Of a DNA stretch of 64,000 nt, positions 42,617 through 51,641 are shown one piece after another. How positions within the stretch are numbered: position 1 is the stretch's first letter; each line of letters starts with the position of its first letter. Source of the stretch: J029 sp964482495 (GTDB lineage: Bacteria > Planctomycetota > UBA1135); NCBI GenBank assembly GCA_964482495.1, contig CAYZXS010000005.1, positions 1 through 64,000 on the forward strand, given 5' to 3'. The notes below the pieces were generated by a model, which saw only the letters and a list, made by a program, of their open reading frames with translations, was not told the origin of the DNA and made no database searches. A program made the position numbers and the translations under genes.

Positions 42617-44245
42617 CTAGGGTAACTCCTCGCGGCCGCCGAAGAGGTCTCGCAGCTGGTCCCCCACCGGATCGGCCGCGGGCGGCGCAGGGTGGTCGTA
42701 GCGGAAGCTCCAGGAGCCGGTGCTGCCGGCGAGACCGGCCAAGAAACTCAGCGACGGCGGGTCCTCCACCACGACCCGGTCGCTGTCGGCGAGCGGCCGC
42801 AGCAGCAGCTCCACCCCGTCCGCGCGAAGCTCCCCCTCGAGGAAGTTGGCCTTGAGGATCCGGCCCAGGGTCGGCCGCCCTTCGACGGCCAACTGGATGA
42901 GCGCCTCGACGGTGGACGCCTGGATAGGCGCTGGCTCCGGCTGGGGTTCCGGTTCCGACTTCGGCTCCGGTGCGGGTGAGGATGAGGGTGCAGGCGCCGT
43001 CTCAGGCGCGGGCGCGGGGGCCGCGGCGGACGACGCGGGCGCGGGCCGGGCGGCGGACCGCGCTGGCTTCGTCGCCGGCCGCCGGGCGCTGGCCCCCAGG
43101 GCCCGCGGCGGGCCGTCCTGCAAACTCGCGAGCACGGCCCCGGTCTCCAACAGGTCTCCCAACCGACTGGCGCGGAGCAGGGTCCACTCGAGCAGCGGCC
43201 GGGCCGCTAGCGGCGCCTGCCGAATCCGGCTCTCGAGCGTGAACATCATGCCCAGCAGGCTCTCTAGCCGCTCCCGGCCGTAGGCGCGCGCGAGGGCGAA
43301 GCTGCGCTCCTTGCGTTCGGCGGAGGGCACGACGCCGAGCGCGTCCTCGCCGAGCAAGGCGATGTGCAGCAGGTCGCGCAGCGCGTCGATGGCCTGCTCC
43401 ACCAGGTCGCGCTCGGTGCCGCCGCGCTGGAGGAAGTCGTCGACGCCTCCGAGCAGGGCCGCGGGGTCGTCCCGCTCGACGGCCTCGAACAGCGCCAGCC
43501 AGCGCTCGGGCCGCGCCAGGCCGGCGATCATCTCGAGGTCGTCCAGGCTCGGCGCCCCCTCAGCCACGGCCAGCACCTGGTCGAGCATCGACTCGGCGTC
43601 GCGCAGGCCGCCGCGGCAGCCCCGGGCGATGGCCGCGAGCACGTCCGGGGAGACCTCGGCCCCCTCGGCCTGGCAGACCTGGGTCAGCTTGGCCTGGATG
43701 TCCTCCTCGCGCAGCCGCCGGAACTCGAACACCTGACAGCGCGAGGTGATGGTCTCCGGGATCTTGTGCGGGTCGGTGGTCGCGAACAGGAAGGCCGCGT
43801 GTCCGGGCGGCTCTTCGAGGGTCTTGAGCAGCGCGTCGAAGGCCGGCCCGCTGAGCCGCTGGACCTCGTCGATGATGTAGATCTTGCGCCGGTCGCGCAG
43901 CGGCCGGTAGTGGACCCGCTCGCGGATGGCGCGGACGTCGTCGACGCCGTTGTGGGAGGCGCCGTCGATCTCGACCACGTCGACGTCGGCGCCGATTTCG
44001 ATCTCCTTGCAGGCGTCGCACTCCAGGCAAGGCGTCACCGTCGGGCCCTGCTCGCAATTGAGCGACTTGGCCAGGATCCGGGCGGTGCTGGTCTTGCCGA
44101 CGCCGCGCGGGCCGACCAGGAGGTAGGCCTGGCCGAAGCGGTCGCGCTCGATCGCGCGGCTCAGCGCGTGGACGATGTGATCCTGCCCGATGACCTCTTG
44201 GAAGGTCCGCGGGCGGTATTTCCTTGCCAGGACGCGATAGGACAT
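42617..44245 (-). CDS. dnaX: DNA polymerase III subunit gamma/tau
   Basis: A 542-residue clamp-loader ATPase. Walker A GPRGVGKT is at 45-52. The zinc cysteines are Cys64, Cys73, Cys76 and Cys79, at the same numbering as in Escherichia. The DEVQRLS and LLKTLEEPP segments and the sensor region TSRCQVFEFRRL follow. A Pro/Ala/Glu-rich linker (about 390-450) leads to a tau-like C-terminal domain. No obvious frameshift signal for making gamma was noticed. SRP RNA lies directly upstream. Confidence 0.97.
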   Translation of the reverse strand: MSYRVLARKYRPRTFQEVIGQDHIVHALSRAIERDRFGQAYLLVGPRGVGKTSTARILAKSLNCEQGPTVTPCLECDACKEIEIGADVDVVEIDGASHNGVDDVRAIRERVHYRPLRDRRKIYIIDEVQRLSGPAFDALLKTLEEPPGHAAFLFATTDPHKIPETITSRCQVFEFRRLREEDIQAKLTQVCQAEGAEVSPDVLAAIARGCRGGLRDAESMLDQVLAVAEGAPSLDDLEMIAGLARPERWLALFEAVERDDPAALLGGVDDFLQRGGTERDLVEQAIDALRDLLHIALLGEDALGVVPSAERKERSFALARAYGRERLESLLGMMFTLESRIRQAPLAARPLLEWTLLRASRLGDLLETGAVLASLQDGPPRALGASARRPATKPARSAARPAPASSAAAPAPAPETAPAPSSSPAPEPKSEPEPQPEPAPIQASTVEALIQLAVEGRPTLGRILKANFLEGELRADGVELLLRPLADSDRVVVEDPPSLSFLAGLAGSTGSWSFRYDHPAPPAADPVGDQLRDLFGGREELP

Positions 44246-44294
44246 GGCCGCTGCAGCTTATCAGCACGCGCCGGCGGCGAAGCCGCGAGCGAGG

Positions 44295-44312
44295 CCGCGG
44301 CGAGCGCCGCGG
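44295..44312 (-). terminator. GC hairpin downstream of SRP RNA
   Basis: CCGCGGC and GCCGCGG pair around a four-base loop nine bases beyond the terminal stem of the SRP RNA. It could define the 3' end of that RNA while allowing read-through into dnaX. No U tract follows it. Confidence 0.4.
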
Positions 44313-44320
44313 GGAAAGGA

Positions 44321-44447
44321 GCCGGCGGAGCCGGAGGCCCGGACGACCACGGCACCCAGACAACGCTCCTTAGGGCTGCTCCGTTCCCGGTCTGACCCGG
44401 TTCGGGGCGCGTCTGCTGCGTGGCGCCGGACCCCCGGCTCCGCCGGC
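44321..44447 (-). ncRNA. ffs: Signal recognition particle RNA, small bacterial (4.5S) type
   Basis: The conserved apical domain is readable on the minus strand: CCGGGTCAGACCGGGAACGG followed by AGCAGCCCTAAGGAGCG (about 44400-44364). It contains the GGAA tetraloop and the Ffh-binding symmetric and asymmetric loops. Flanking arms pair, ending in a perfect 14-bp stem GCCGGCGGAGCCGG with CCGGCTCCGCCGGC, which I used to set the ends. Those ends are estimates; the mature RNA may be shorter. The order tadA-ffs-dnaX-ybaB-recR is also found in Firmicutes. No Alu domain is seen. Confidence 0.87.
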
Positions 44448-44455
44448 GGTCCGAA

Positions 44456-44543
<88 letters not shown>

Positions 44544-44585
44544 GGGCTGATTCGGAAGGATCGAACTCCCGATCGGAAAGGGAGT

Positions 44586-44675
<90 letters not shown>

Positions 44676-44703
44676 GTTCAGGGCCGAATAGGATAGCGTT
44701 TCC

Positions 44704-45195
44704 TCAGCGACGCTTCGCCTGAAAAAAGCTCCGGAGGAGCTCCGCCGAGGCCTCGGCGAGCAGGCCGCCGCGGTGCTCGACGCGGTGGTTCAGGCCGGGC
44801 AGGTCGAGGATCCTGGCGAGCGATTCGACGCCGCCGAATTTCGGGTCCGGGGCGCCGTAGACCACCCGCGCCAGCCGGGCGTGGACCAGGGCTCCGGCGC
44901 ACTGGATGCAGGGCTCGAGGGTGCAGTAGAGCTCCGCGCCCGGCAGCCGCTTCTCCCCCGCCGCCGCGAAGGCCTGGGTCAGCGCCACCATCTCGGCGTG
45001 CGCCGTCGGGTCCAGGAGCTGCTCGACCTGGTTGCCGCCGCGGCCGAGCAGGCGGTTGCCGCGCACCACGACCGCGCCCACGGGCACCTCGTCCCGCTCC
45101 ATCGCTTCCCTGGCTTCGCGCAGGGCGAGCTCCATGATCCGGCGGTCGCGCTCCTCCGGGCCATCGGGCTCCAGGAGGGGGAAGAGCAGGCTCAT
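44704..45195 (-). CDS. tadA: tRNA-specific adenosine deaminase TadA
   Basis: A 163-residue zinc deaminase converting A34 to inosine in tRNA-Arg(ACG). The active site HAE is at 66-68 and PCIQC holds Cys96 and Cys99. The motif NQVEQLLDPTAHAEM is typical, as is the late block YGAPDPKFGG. Its start lies 12 bases from the 3' end of a tRNA-Arg(ACG) gene on the same strand, the tRNA it acts on. Two tRNA-Ser genes and SRP RNA follow. Confidence 0.97.
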   Translation of the reverse strand: MSLLFPLLEPDGPEERDRRIMELALREAREAMERDEVPVGAVVVRGNRLLGRGGNQVEQLLDPTAHAEMVALTQAFAAAGEKRLPGAELYCTLEPCIQCAGALVHARLARVVYGAPDPKFGGVESLARILDLPGLNHRVEHRGGLLAEASAELLRSFFQAKRR

Positions 45196-45207
45196 CGCGA
45201 GGGGGGG

Positions 45208-45284
45208 TGGTGCGCCCGGGAGGATTCGAACCCCCAGCCTCCTGATCCGTAGTCAGGTGCTCTATCCAGTTGAGCTACGGGCGC
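45208..45284 (-). tRNA. tRNA-Arg (anticodon ACG)
   Basis: A 77-base tRNA with encoded CCA. The acceptor stem is GCGCCCG with CGGGCGC. The anticodon loop CTACGGA on the stem CCTGA/TCAGG gives ACG, and the T-loop is GGGTTCGAATCC. A34 is expected to become inosine by TadA, encoded next to it, so that the tRNA reads CGU, CGC and CGA. Confidence 0.98.
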
Positions 45285-45329
45285 AAACGGGGCGAAGATT
45301 TCACCGTCCGCGCCGCCCCGCGTCAAGCA

Positions 45330-46307
45330 TCAAGCCAGGAAACCGGCGGCGCGGTAGCTCTGGGCGGTGTCCGCCAGGCCAGCGGGCAGGGAGAAGCCCG
45401 GCTCCCAGTCAGTCTGCCGGCGCAGCCCCGCGGCGTCGCAGCACCAGGCCGGGGCGGTCAGCTCGCGCATCTTGTCGAGCGAGAGGTAGGCCGGCTTGCC
45501 GGTGGCGAGGCGCAGCGGCAGCGCGCAGGCGGCGGCGGCCCAGCCGAGCAGAGAGGGCAGCCGCAGCGCCCGGGGGCGGCGGCCGACGACCTCCCCCACC
45601 AGGGCCAGGAACTCGTCCAGCGACGGCTGCTCGGGACCAGCGGCGTGGAAGACACGGCCCTCGACCTGCTCCGGCGGCGCCTCGAGCACCGCGATCAGGG
45701 CCCGCGCAAGGTCGCCGACGTGGACGAAGGAGAGCCGGGCCGGACCGCCCCGGGGCAGGAGCACCGGCCGGCCGCGAGCGACGTCGCGGAAGAACGGCAG
45801 GAAGGCGCGGTCGCCTGGCCCGTAGACCGCCGGCGGCCTCACCACCGCCCGCTGCGGGAAGCCGGCCTCGGCCACCGCCCGCTCCCCGGCGAGCTTGCTG
45901 GCGCCGTAACGGCTGACCGGCCGCGGCGGGTCGTCGTCGCGCGCCGGGTCCGCCGGGCCGGTCGCGGCGAGGCTGGAGACTTGGACCCAGGGCAGCTCGG
46001 GCGCCTCCTCGGCCACCCGAGAGGCCAGCCGCCGCGATCCTTCGACGTTGACCCGGTGGTAGTCCCGAGTCCTGCGGGCGTCGACCAGGCCGGCGACGTG
46101 GACCACCGCGTCCACCCCGAAGCCCAGGCCCGCGGGCGGCATTTCCAGGCTCCCCGCCACAATTTCGACGGCAGAATTCCGACCCAGGTCCTCCTCCAGC
46201 CTCCCCGGGTCCCGGACCAGGAGGCGGAGCGAAAAGCCCCTCTCCACCAGCTGGCGGGCGGTTTCCCGCCCGACGAAGCCGGTCGCCCCGGTCAGCAGAA
46301 CGCGCAT
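45330..46307 (-). CDS. Extended SDR, NAD-dependent epimerase/dehydratase family; candidate ceramide reductase
   Basis: A 325-residue Rossmann enzyme. The nucleotide loop TGATGFVG is at 6-13, the catalytic Ser at 111-112, and the YxxxK pair at Tyr134 and Lys138. The family block VVRPPAVYGPGD follows. A hydrophobic stretch near 250-270 (LLGWAAAACALPLRLATG) may associate with membrane. It is divergent, across 75 bases, from a serine palmitoyltransferase-like gene. In Caulobacter the sphingolipid reductase CerR is a protein of this broad family, so a lipid role is a reasonable inference. Other SDR functions are equally possible by sequence. Confidence 0.85.
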   Translation of the reverse strand: MRVLLTGATGFVGRETARQLVERGFSLRLLVRDPGRLEEDLGRNSAVEIVAGSLEMPPAGLGFGVDAVVHVAGLVDARRTRDYHRVNVEGSRRLASRVAEEAPELPWVQVSSLAATGPADPARDDDPPRPVSRYGASKLAGERAVAEAGFPQRAVVRPPAVYGPGDRAFLPFFRDVARGRPVLLPRGGPARLSFVHVGDLARALIAVLEAPPEQVEGRVFHAAGPEQPSLDEFLALVGEVVGRRPRALRLPSLLGWAAAACALPLRLATGKPAYLSLDKMRELTAPAWCCDAAGLRRQTDWEPGFSLPAGLADTAQSYRAAGFLA

Positions 46308-46382
46308 CCTGGGATTCTAGGCGCGCCGGCCGGCCCCCCCGCCTCTGGACCCAGCCCCCCGCATCGTGGAAAATCACTGCAC

Positions 46383-47594
46383 ATGAAGCCGGACCTTTTC
46401 GAGAAGTGCCGCCAGCCCCAGATCTACAACCACCTCCAAGAGGCGGGGCTGTACCCCTACTTCATCCCGATCGAGTCCTCCGAGGGCACCGAGGTGGAGT
46501 TGGACGGCCGCCGGGCCCTCATGTTCGGCTCGAACAATTACCTGGGCCTGACCCACGACCCGCGGGTCATGGAGGCCGCGCGCGCCGCCATCTCCGAGTA
46601 CGGCACCGGCTGCACCGGCTCGCGCTTCCTGAACGGCACCCTGCGGCTGCACCTGGACCTCGAGGAGCGGCTGGCGCGGATCATGCACAAGGAGGCGGCG
46701 CTGGTGTTCTCCACCGGCTACCAGACCACCCTCGGCGTGATCACGGCGCTGGTGCGCAGAGACGAGCTGGTCCTCTGCGACCGCGAGAACCACGCCTCGA
46801 TCCTGGATGGCTGCCGGCTGTCCTTCGGCGAGGTCCGCAAGTACCCGCACTGCGACATGGACGCGCTCCGGCGCCACCTCGAGGCCACCGAGGACCGCGC
46901 CCGGCTGATCGTCACCGACGGGCTGTTCTCGATGATGGGCGACCTGGCGCCGATGCCGCAGCTGGTCGACTTGGCGCACGAGCACGGCGCCCGCCTGCTG
47001 GTCGACGACGCCCACGGCTTCGGCGTGCTCGGCCCGCACGGGACCGGCACCTCGGACCACTTCGGCCTCAACGGCGACGTCGACTTGGTCATGGCCACCT
47101 TCTCGAAGTCGATGGCCGGCATCGGCGGCTTCGTCGCCGGCCCGCGTGAGGTGATCGAGTTCATCCAGCACAACGCCCGCACCATGATCTTCTCGGCCTC
47201 GGTGCCGCCGCCCGTCTGCGCCGCCAGCCTGGCCTGCCTCGACATCATCGAGCAGGAGCCGGAGCGCCGCACCCGGGTCATGGAGCTGGCCTCCCGCGGC
47301 CGCGCCGGACTGCAGGATCTGGGCTTCGACACCGGCCCCTCGGAGAGCCCGGTGGTGCCGGTGATCCTCGGCAACCGCGAGCGCACCTTCGTGTTCTGGA
47401 AGATGCTGGTCGAGGAGGGCGTGTTCGTGAACCCGGTGACCACTCCCGGCGTGCCGCCCGGCATGGACCTGCTGCGCTGCTCCTTCATGGCCACTCACAC
47501 CGAGGAGCAGGTGGACCGCTTCCTGGCCGCCTTCGCGCGCGTGCGCGACCGGATGCCCGCCGCGGCGACCCGGCTGCGCGCCGCCGAGAGCTGA
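46383..47594 (+). CDS. Alpha-oxoamine synthase, serine palmitoyltransferase-like
   Basis: A 403-residue PLP enzyme. The PLP-binding Lys242 is in MATFSKSMAGIGGF; Asp209 and His211 are in VDDAHGFG, and the ring-stacking His137 is in NHASILDG. GSNNYLGLT, GTGCTGSRFLNGT and FVNPVTTPGVPP match bacterial SPT more closely than BioF or KBL, which usually read LSKA or LSKT around the Lys. SPT condenses serine with an acyl thioester to start sphingolipid synthesis. No ACP or ceramide synthase gene is adjacent. The divergent SDR could supply the later reduction. Confidence 0.83.
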   Translation: MKPDLFEKCRQPQIYNHLQEAGLYPYFIPIESSEGTEVELDGRRALMFGSNNYLGLTHDPRVMEAARAAISEYGTGCTGSRFLNGTLRLHLDLEERLARIMHKEAALVFSTGYQTTLGVITALVRRDELVLCDRENHASILDGCRLSFGEVRKYPHCDMDALRRHLEATEDRARLIVTDGLFSMMGDLAPMPQLVDLAHEHGARLLVDDAHGFGVLGPHGTGTSDHFGLNGDVDLVMATFSKSMAGIGGFVAGPREVIEFIQHNARTMIFSASVPPPVCAASLACLDIIEQEPERRTRVMELASRGRAGLQDLGFDTGPSESPVVPVILGNRERTFVFWKMLVEEGVFVNPVTTPGVPPGMDLLRCSFMATHTEEQVDRFLAAFARVRDRMPAAATRLRAAES

Positions 47595-47651
47595 GCCGGC
47601 GGCAATGCCCGGAGCCGGCCGGGGCGGCCGCTAAAGTAAGCCCGCCCCGGC

Positions 47652-50600
47652 ATGGAACCCTTCGTCCACCTCCACGTTCACACCGAGTACTCGCTGCTCG
47701 ACGGCGCCAACCGCATCCCCGACCTGGTCCAGGCGGCGGTGGAGGACGGCCACCAGGCCCTGGCGATCACCGACCACGGCAACCTCTTCGGCGCGGTCGA
47801 GTTCTACAAGGCCTGCCGCAAGGCCGGCGTCAACCCGATCCTGGGCTGCGAGGTCTACGTCGCCCGGGAGTCGATGCGCCAGAAGCACCACCGGCGTGAC
47901 AACCCCTACTCGCACCTGACGCTGCTCGCCCGCGACGCCGCCGGCTGGAAGAACCTGATGAAGCTGAGCTCGCTGGCCCACCTGGAGGGCCAGCACTTCC
48001 GGCCGCGCATCGACCTCGAGCTGCTGCACCAGCACGCGGCCGGCATCACCTGCCTGTCGGGCTGCATGTCGGGGCCGGTGAACCGCTTCCTGCGGGACGA
48101 CGACGAGGCCGGCGCGATCCGCATGGCCGGTGAGCTGCAGGACCTGTTCGGCAAGGGCCACTTCTTCCTCGAGGTCATGCGCAACGGCATGGAGGAGCAG
48201 GACCGGCTGACCGAGGGCATGCACCGGCTGCAGCCGCGCGTGGGCGCGCCGCTGGTCGCGACCAACGACATCCACTACCTGCGCCACGAGGACTGCCACA
48301 CCCAGGACGCCCTGCTGTGCCTGCACCAGAACGCCAAGATCCACGACCCGGACCGCTGGCGCATGGACACCAACACCCTGTTCTTCCGCTCCCGCGAGCA
48401 GATGAACAAGATCTTCTCCGACCTGCCGGAGGCCCTCGGCAACACCCTCCAGGTCGCCGAGCAGGTCCACGTCGAGATCGAGCTCGGCCGCCACCGGCTG
48501 CCGGTCTTCGTGCCCGACGACGGCAGCAGCCCGGAGCAGCTGTTCCGCGAGCTGTGCGAGAAGGGCTTCGCCGCCCGCTACCCCGGCAACCCGGCCGAGG
48601 CCCGCGAGCGGCTCGAGTACGAGATGCGGGTGATCGGGGAGATGGGCTTCATCTCCTACTTCCTGATCGTCTGGGACCTGATCCACTACGCCCGCACTCA
48701 GGACATCCCCGTCGGCCCGGGCCGCGGCTCCGCTGCCGGCTCGCTGGTCGCCTACTGCCTGGACATCACCCGGATCGACCCCCTCAAGTACGACCTGATC
48801 TTCGAGCGCTTCCTGAACAGCTCCCGGATCTCGATGCCGGACATCGACATCGACTTCTGCAAGGCGCGGCGCGAGGAGATGCTGGTCTACACCCGGGAGC
48901 GCTACGGAGATGAGAACGTCTGCCAGATCATCACCTTCGGCAAGCTGAAGGCGAAGAACGCCCTCCGCGACATGGCCCGGGTGCTCGACGTGCCGCTGCC
49001 CGAGGTGGACAAGGCGGCCAAGAAGATCCCCGACGGCCCCGGGGTGAAGCTCTCCAAGGTGCTGGAGACCGAGGCCGAGCTGGCCGCCATCGGCGAGAGC
49101 TCGGAGCTCAACCGCCAGTGGTTCGACCTGGCGCGCAAGGTCGAGGGCTTCTCGCGCAACGCCGGGGTCCACGCCGCCGGCGTGATCATCGCCGACGAGC
49201 CGCTGATGGAGATCGTGCCGCTGTCGCGCCAGAGCGACGCCACGACCACCCAGTGGGACATGAAGGTCTGCGAGGACTTCGGCCTGCTGAAGATGGACTT
49301 CCTGGGGCTGCGCACCCTCACCATCCTCGACGACGCGGTGAAGATGGTGGCGAGGCGGCTGGGTGAAGAGGTCGACCTCGCGGCCATTCCGCTGGACGAC
49401 CCCGCGGTCTACGAGCTGCTCCGGGCGGCCGACACCGAGGGCGTCTTCCAGCTCGAGTCCGGCGGCATGCGGCGGCTGCTCGGGGACCTGAAGCCGGACT
49501 GTTACGAGGACGTGATCGCGGTCCTGGCGCTGTTCCGGCCCGGCCCGCTGGGCTCCGGCCTGCACGAGATCTACGCCCGCCGCAAGCACGGCCTGGAGCA
49601 GGTCAGCTTCCCCCACCCGCTGCTCGAGGAGGTCCTCAAGGAGACCTACGGGGTGCTGATCTACCAGGAGCAGATCATGCGCGTGGCCCAGAAGATGGGC
49701 GGCTTCAGCCTCAACGAGGCCGACACCCTGCGCAAGGCCATGGGCAAGAAGAAGCGCGAGCTCATGGAGCCCTTCGAGCAGCCCTTCCTCGACGGCGCCG
49801 GCGAGCAGGGCGTGCCCGAGCCGGTGGCGCGGGAGGTCTGGGAGACCATGGTCAAGTTCGCCGAGTACGGCTTCAACAAGAGCCACTCGGCCGCCTATGC
49901 CATGGTCACCTACCAGGCGGCCTACATGAAGGCCCACTACGCGGCCGAGTTCTACGCCTCCTCCTTCACCCACGAAGCGGCCGACTCCGACAAGCTGCGG
50001 GTGCTGCTGGAGGACGCGAGGCGCCACGGCATCGAGGTCCTGCCGCCCTGCGTCAATGAGTCTCGCGGCGACTTCCTGGTCAACCAGCAGGGCGCCATCC
50101 GCTTCGGGCTCGGCGCCGTCAAGGGCGTCGGCGGCGGCGCAGCCGAGACCATGGTCGAGCTGCGCGGCGGCCGCGACGGCGGCCGCTACCCCAGCCTGGA
50201 CGAGCTCTACCTCGACGGCAGCGCCGCCAACCTGACCAAGACCACCATGGAGGGCCTGATCAAGGCCGGCGCCATGGACTGCTTCCCCGGCGAGCGCGTC
50301 GACCTGCTGGAGCACCTGGACGGCAGCCTGCGCTCCGCCCAGGCCCGCGCCAAGGACCGCGCCGCCGGACAGGCCTGGCTCTTCGGCGGCGGCGCCGCCG
50401 CCGAGGGGGACGGCGCGGCGGTCGAGCGCGACCGGGAACTGACCGATGAGGAGCGCCGGCGCACCCTGGCCCTGGAGAAGGAGGCGCTCGGGCTCTACCT
50501 CACCCGCCACCCGCTCGATCCCTACCGGGAGCTGCTCGCTGGGGTGTCGCCGTGGGACAGCCGGAAGGTCGGCGAGGTCCCCGACCGCGGCGTGGTCACC

Positions 50601-51155
50601 CTGGCGGGGATCGCCACCCTGGTGGAGGTCCGCGGCACCCGCAAGGACCCGAGCCGGAAATTCGCCCGCCTGAGGGTCGAGGACCTGTTCGGCTCCACCG
50701 CCGCGATCGCCTGGCCCAGCACCTACGAGCAGCACCGGGAGCAGATCCAAGAGGACTTCATCGGCCTCTTCACCGGCGCCATCGACCAGGCCGGGGACAC
50801 CCCGACGCTGCTGATCGACAAGGTCGAGCCCATGGCCGAGCGCGACGCCCTGCGCCTCGAAGGCAGCCTGGAGATGCGCATCCCCGGCCCCGACGCGCCG
50901 CTGGAGCGCATCGGCCAGGTCCTGCGGAGCCACTCGGGGCCGTCGGTGGTCCGCTTCCGCTACCGGGACCCCGCCGGCCGCGACGTCCTGATGCGCTGCG
51001 GCAGCGAGTGGTCGGTGTCGCTCCAGGCCTCGCTCCTGGACGAGCTCCAGGCGCTGCTGGGCGAGGACATGGTCAAGGTCGTGGCGCCGCTCAAGACCAC
51101 CCCGCGCGCCCCCGAGCCGCGCTGGAAGCGGAGCCCGGCCGCCGGCCAGGCCTGA
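47652..51155 (+). CDS. dnaE: DNA polymerase III alpha subunit
   Basis: A 1167-residue replicative polymerase of the DnaE1 class. The PHP domain starts the protein (FVHLHVHTEYSLLDGA, ITDHGNLFG). Catalytic aspartates lie in PDIDIDF at about 396-402, with GPGRGSAAGSLVAYCL before it. Finger and tandem HhH regions follow, then the OB fold (VVTLAGIATLVEVRGTRKDPSRKFA-like, about residue 980). The PHP metal ligands look intact, so proofreading by this domain is possible. The ATG at 47652 begins the canonical N-terminus. It is convergent with the ribosomal operon. Confidence 0.97.
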   Translation: MEPFVHLHVHTEYSLLDGANRIPDLVQAAVEDGHQALAITDHGNLFGAVEFYKACRKAGVNPILGCEVYVARESMRQKHHRRDNPYSHLTLLARDAAGWKNLMKLSSLAHLEGQHFRPRIDLELLHQHAAGITCLSGCMSGPVNRFLRDDDEAGAIRMAGELQDLFGKGHFFLEVMRNGMEEQDRLTEGMHRLQPRVGAPLVATNDIHYLRHEDCHTQDALLCLHQNAKIHDPDRWRMDTNTLFFRSREQMNKIFSDLPEALGNTLQVAEQVHVEIELGRHRLPVFVPDDGSSPEQLFRELCEKGFAARYPGNPAEARERLEYEMRVIGEMGFISYFLIVWDLIHYARTQDIPVGPGRGSAAGSLVAYCLDITRIDPLKYDLIFERFLNSSRISMPDIDIDFCKARREEMLVYTRERYGDENVCQIITFGKLKAKNALRDMARVLDVPLPEVDKAAKKIPDGPGVKLSKVLETEAELAAIGESSELNRQWFDLARKVEGFSRNAGVHAAGVIIADEPLMEIVPLSRQSDATTTQWDMKVCEDFGLLKMDFLGLRTLTILDDAVKMVARRLGEEVDLAAIPLDDPAVYELLRAADTEGVFQLESGGMRRLLGDLKPDCYEDVIAVLALFRPGPLGSGLHEIYARRKHGLEQVSFPHPLLEEVLKETYGVLIYQEQIMRVAQKMGGFSLNEADTLRKAMGKKKRELMEPFEQPFLDGAGEQGVPEPVAREVWETMVKFAEYGFNKSHSAAYAMVTYQAAYMKAHYAAEFYASSFTHEAADSDKLRVLLEDARRHGIEVLPPCVNESRGDFLVNQQGAIRFGLGAVKGVGGGAAETMVELRGGRDGGRYPSLDELYLDGSAANLTKTTMEGLIKAGAMDCFPGERVDLLEHLDGSLRSAQARAKDRAAGQAWLFGGGAAAEGDGAAVERDRELTDEERRRTLALEKEALGLYLTRHPLDPYRELLAGVSPWDSRKVGEVPDRGVVTLAGIATLVEVRGTRKDPSRKFARLRVEDLFGSTAAIAWPSTYEQHREQIQEDFIGLFTGAIDQAGDTPTLLIDKVEPMAERDALRLEGSLEMRIPGPDAPLERIGQVLRSHSGPSVVRFRYRDPAGRDVLMRCGSEWSVSLQASLLDELQALLGEDMVKVVAPLKTTPRAPEPRWKRSPAAGQA

Positions 51156-51167
51156 GCGGAACGAGCG

Positions 51168-51197
51168 CGGCGCCCGCGGCGAGAGCCGCGGGCGCCG
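51168..51197. terminator. 13-bp perfect hairpin between convergent dnaE and rplQ
   Basis: CGGCGCCCGCGGC and GCCGCGGGCGCCG pair perfectly around GAGA, 13 bases after the dnaE stop and 31 bases before the rplQ stop. Its position between converging operons suits a bidirectional terminator. No T tract flanks it on either strand. Confidence 0.65.
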
Positions 51198-51227
51198 TCC
51201 TCGAAGCCGGAGCCTCGAGCTGCGGGC

Positions 51228-51626
51228 CTACTCGATGCCCGGGTCGAAGGAGGCCTCCTCGGGCGACCGCTCGACGAACTCGAACAGGGCCCGGTCGGCC
51301 TTGTCGCCGAGCCGGGGCTTGGCGAGCTTGATGATCCGGGTGTAGCCGCCCGGCCGGTCCTTGAAGCGCGGCCCGAGGACGTGGAACAGCTTGTGCGCGG
51401 CGTCCTCCTGGTTGCCCAGCAGGGAGAGCGCGCGGCGGTAGTTATGCAGCGTGTTCTCCTTGGCCAGGGTCACCAGCTTCTCGACGTAGGACCGGTGGGC
51501 CTTCGCCTTGGTGAGGGTGGTCTCGATGCGCTCGTGCTCGATCAGAGCACAGGCCATGTTCCTCGCCAGCGCGGTGCGGTGAGCGCCGGTGCGGGAGAGC
51601 TTGCGGGTCTTGACGCGGTGTCGCAT
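51228..51626 (-). CDS. rplQ: 50S ribosomal protein L17
   Basis: A 132-residue protein lining the peptide exit region. It starts MRHRVKTRKLSRTGAHRTAL and includes the ETTLTKAKAHRSYVEKLVTLAK block and PGGYTRIIKL near the C-terminus. It is the last gene of the alpha operon, 16 bases after rpoA, and ends before the hairpin shared with dnaE. Confidence 0.98.
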   Translation of the reverse strand: MRHRVKTRKLSRTGAHRTALARNMACALIEHERIETTLTKAKAHRSYVEKLVTLAKENTLHNYRRALSLLGNQEDAAHKLFHVLGPRFKDRPGGYTRIIKLAKPRLGDKADRALFEFVERSPEEASFDPGIE

Positions 51627-51641
51627 GACGTTTCCTTCGGG

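Noticed and set aside
47631..50933. A 1100-codon open frame on the minus strand, antisense to dnaE
   Set aside because: High GC leaves long stop-free frames opposite real genes. Its translation is low-complexity, rich in Leu, Gly, Asp and His, with no motifs, while the plus frame is a full DnaE.
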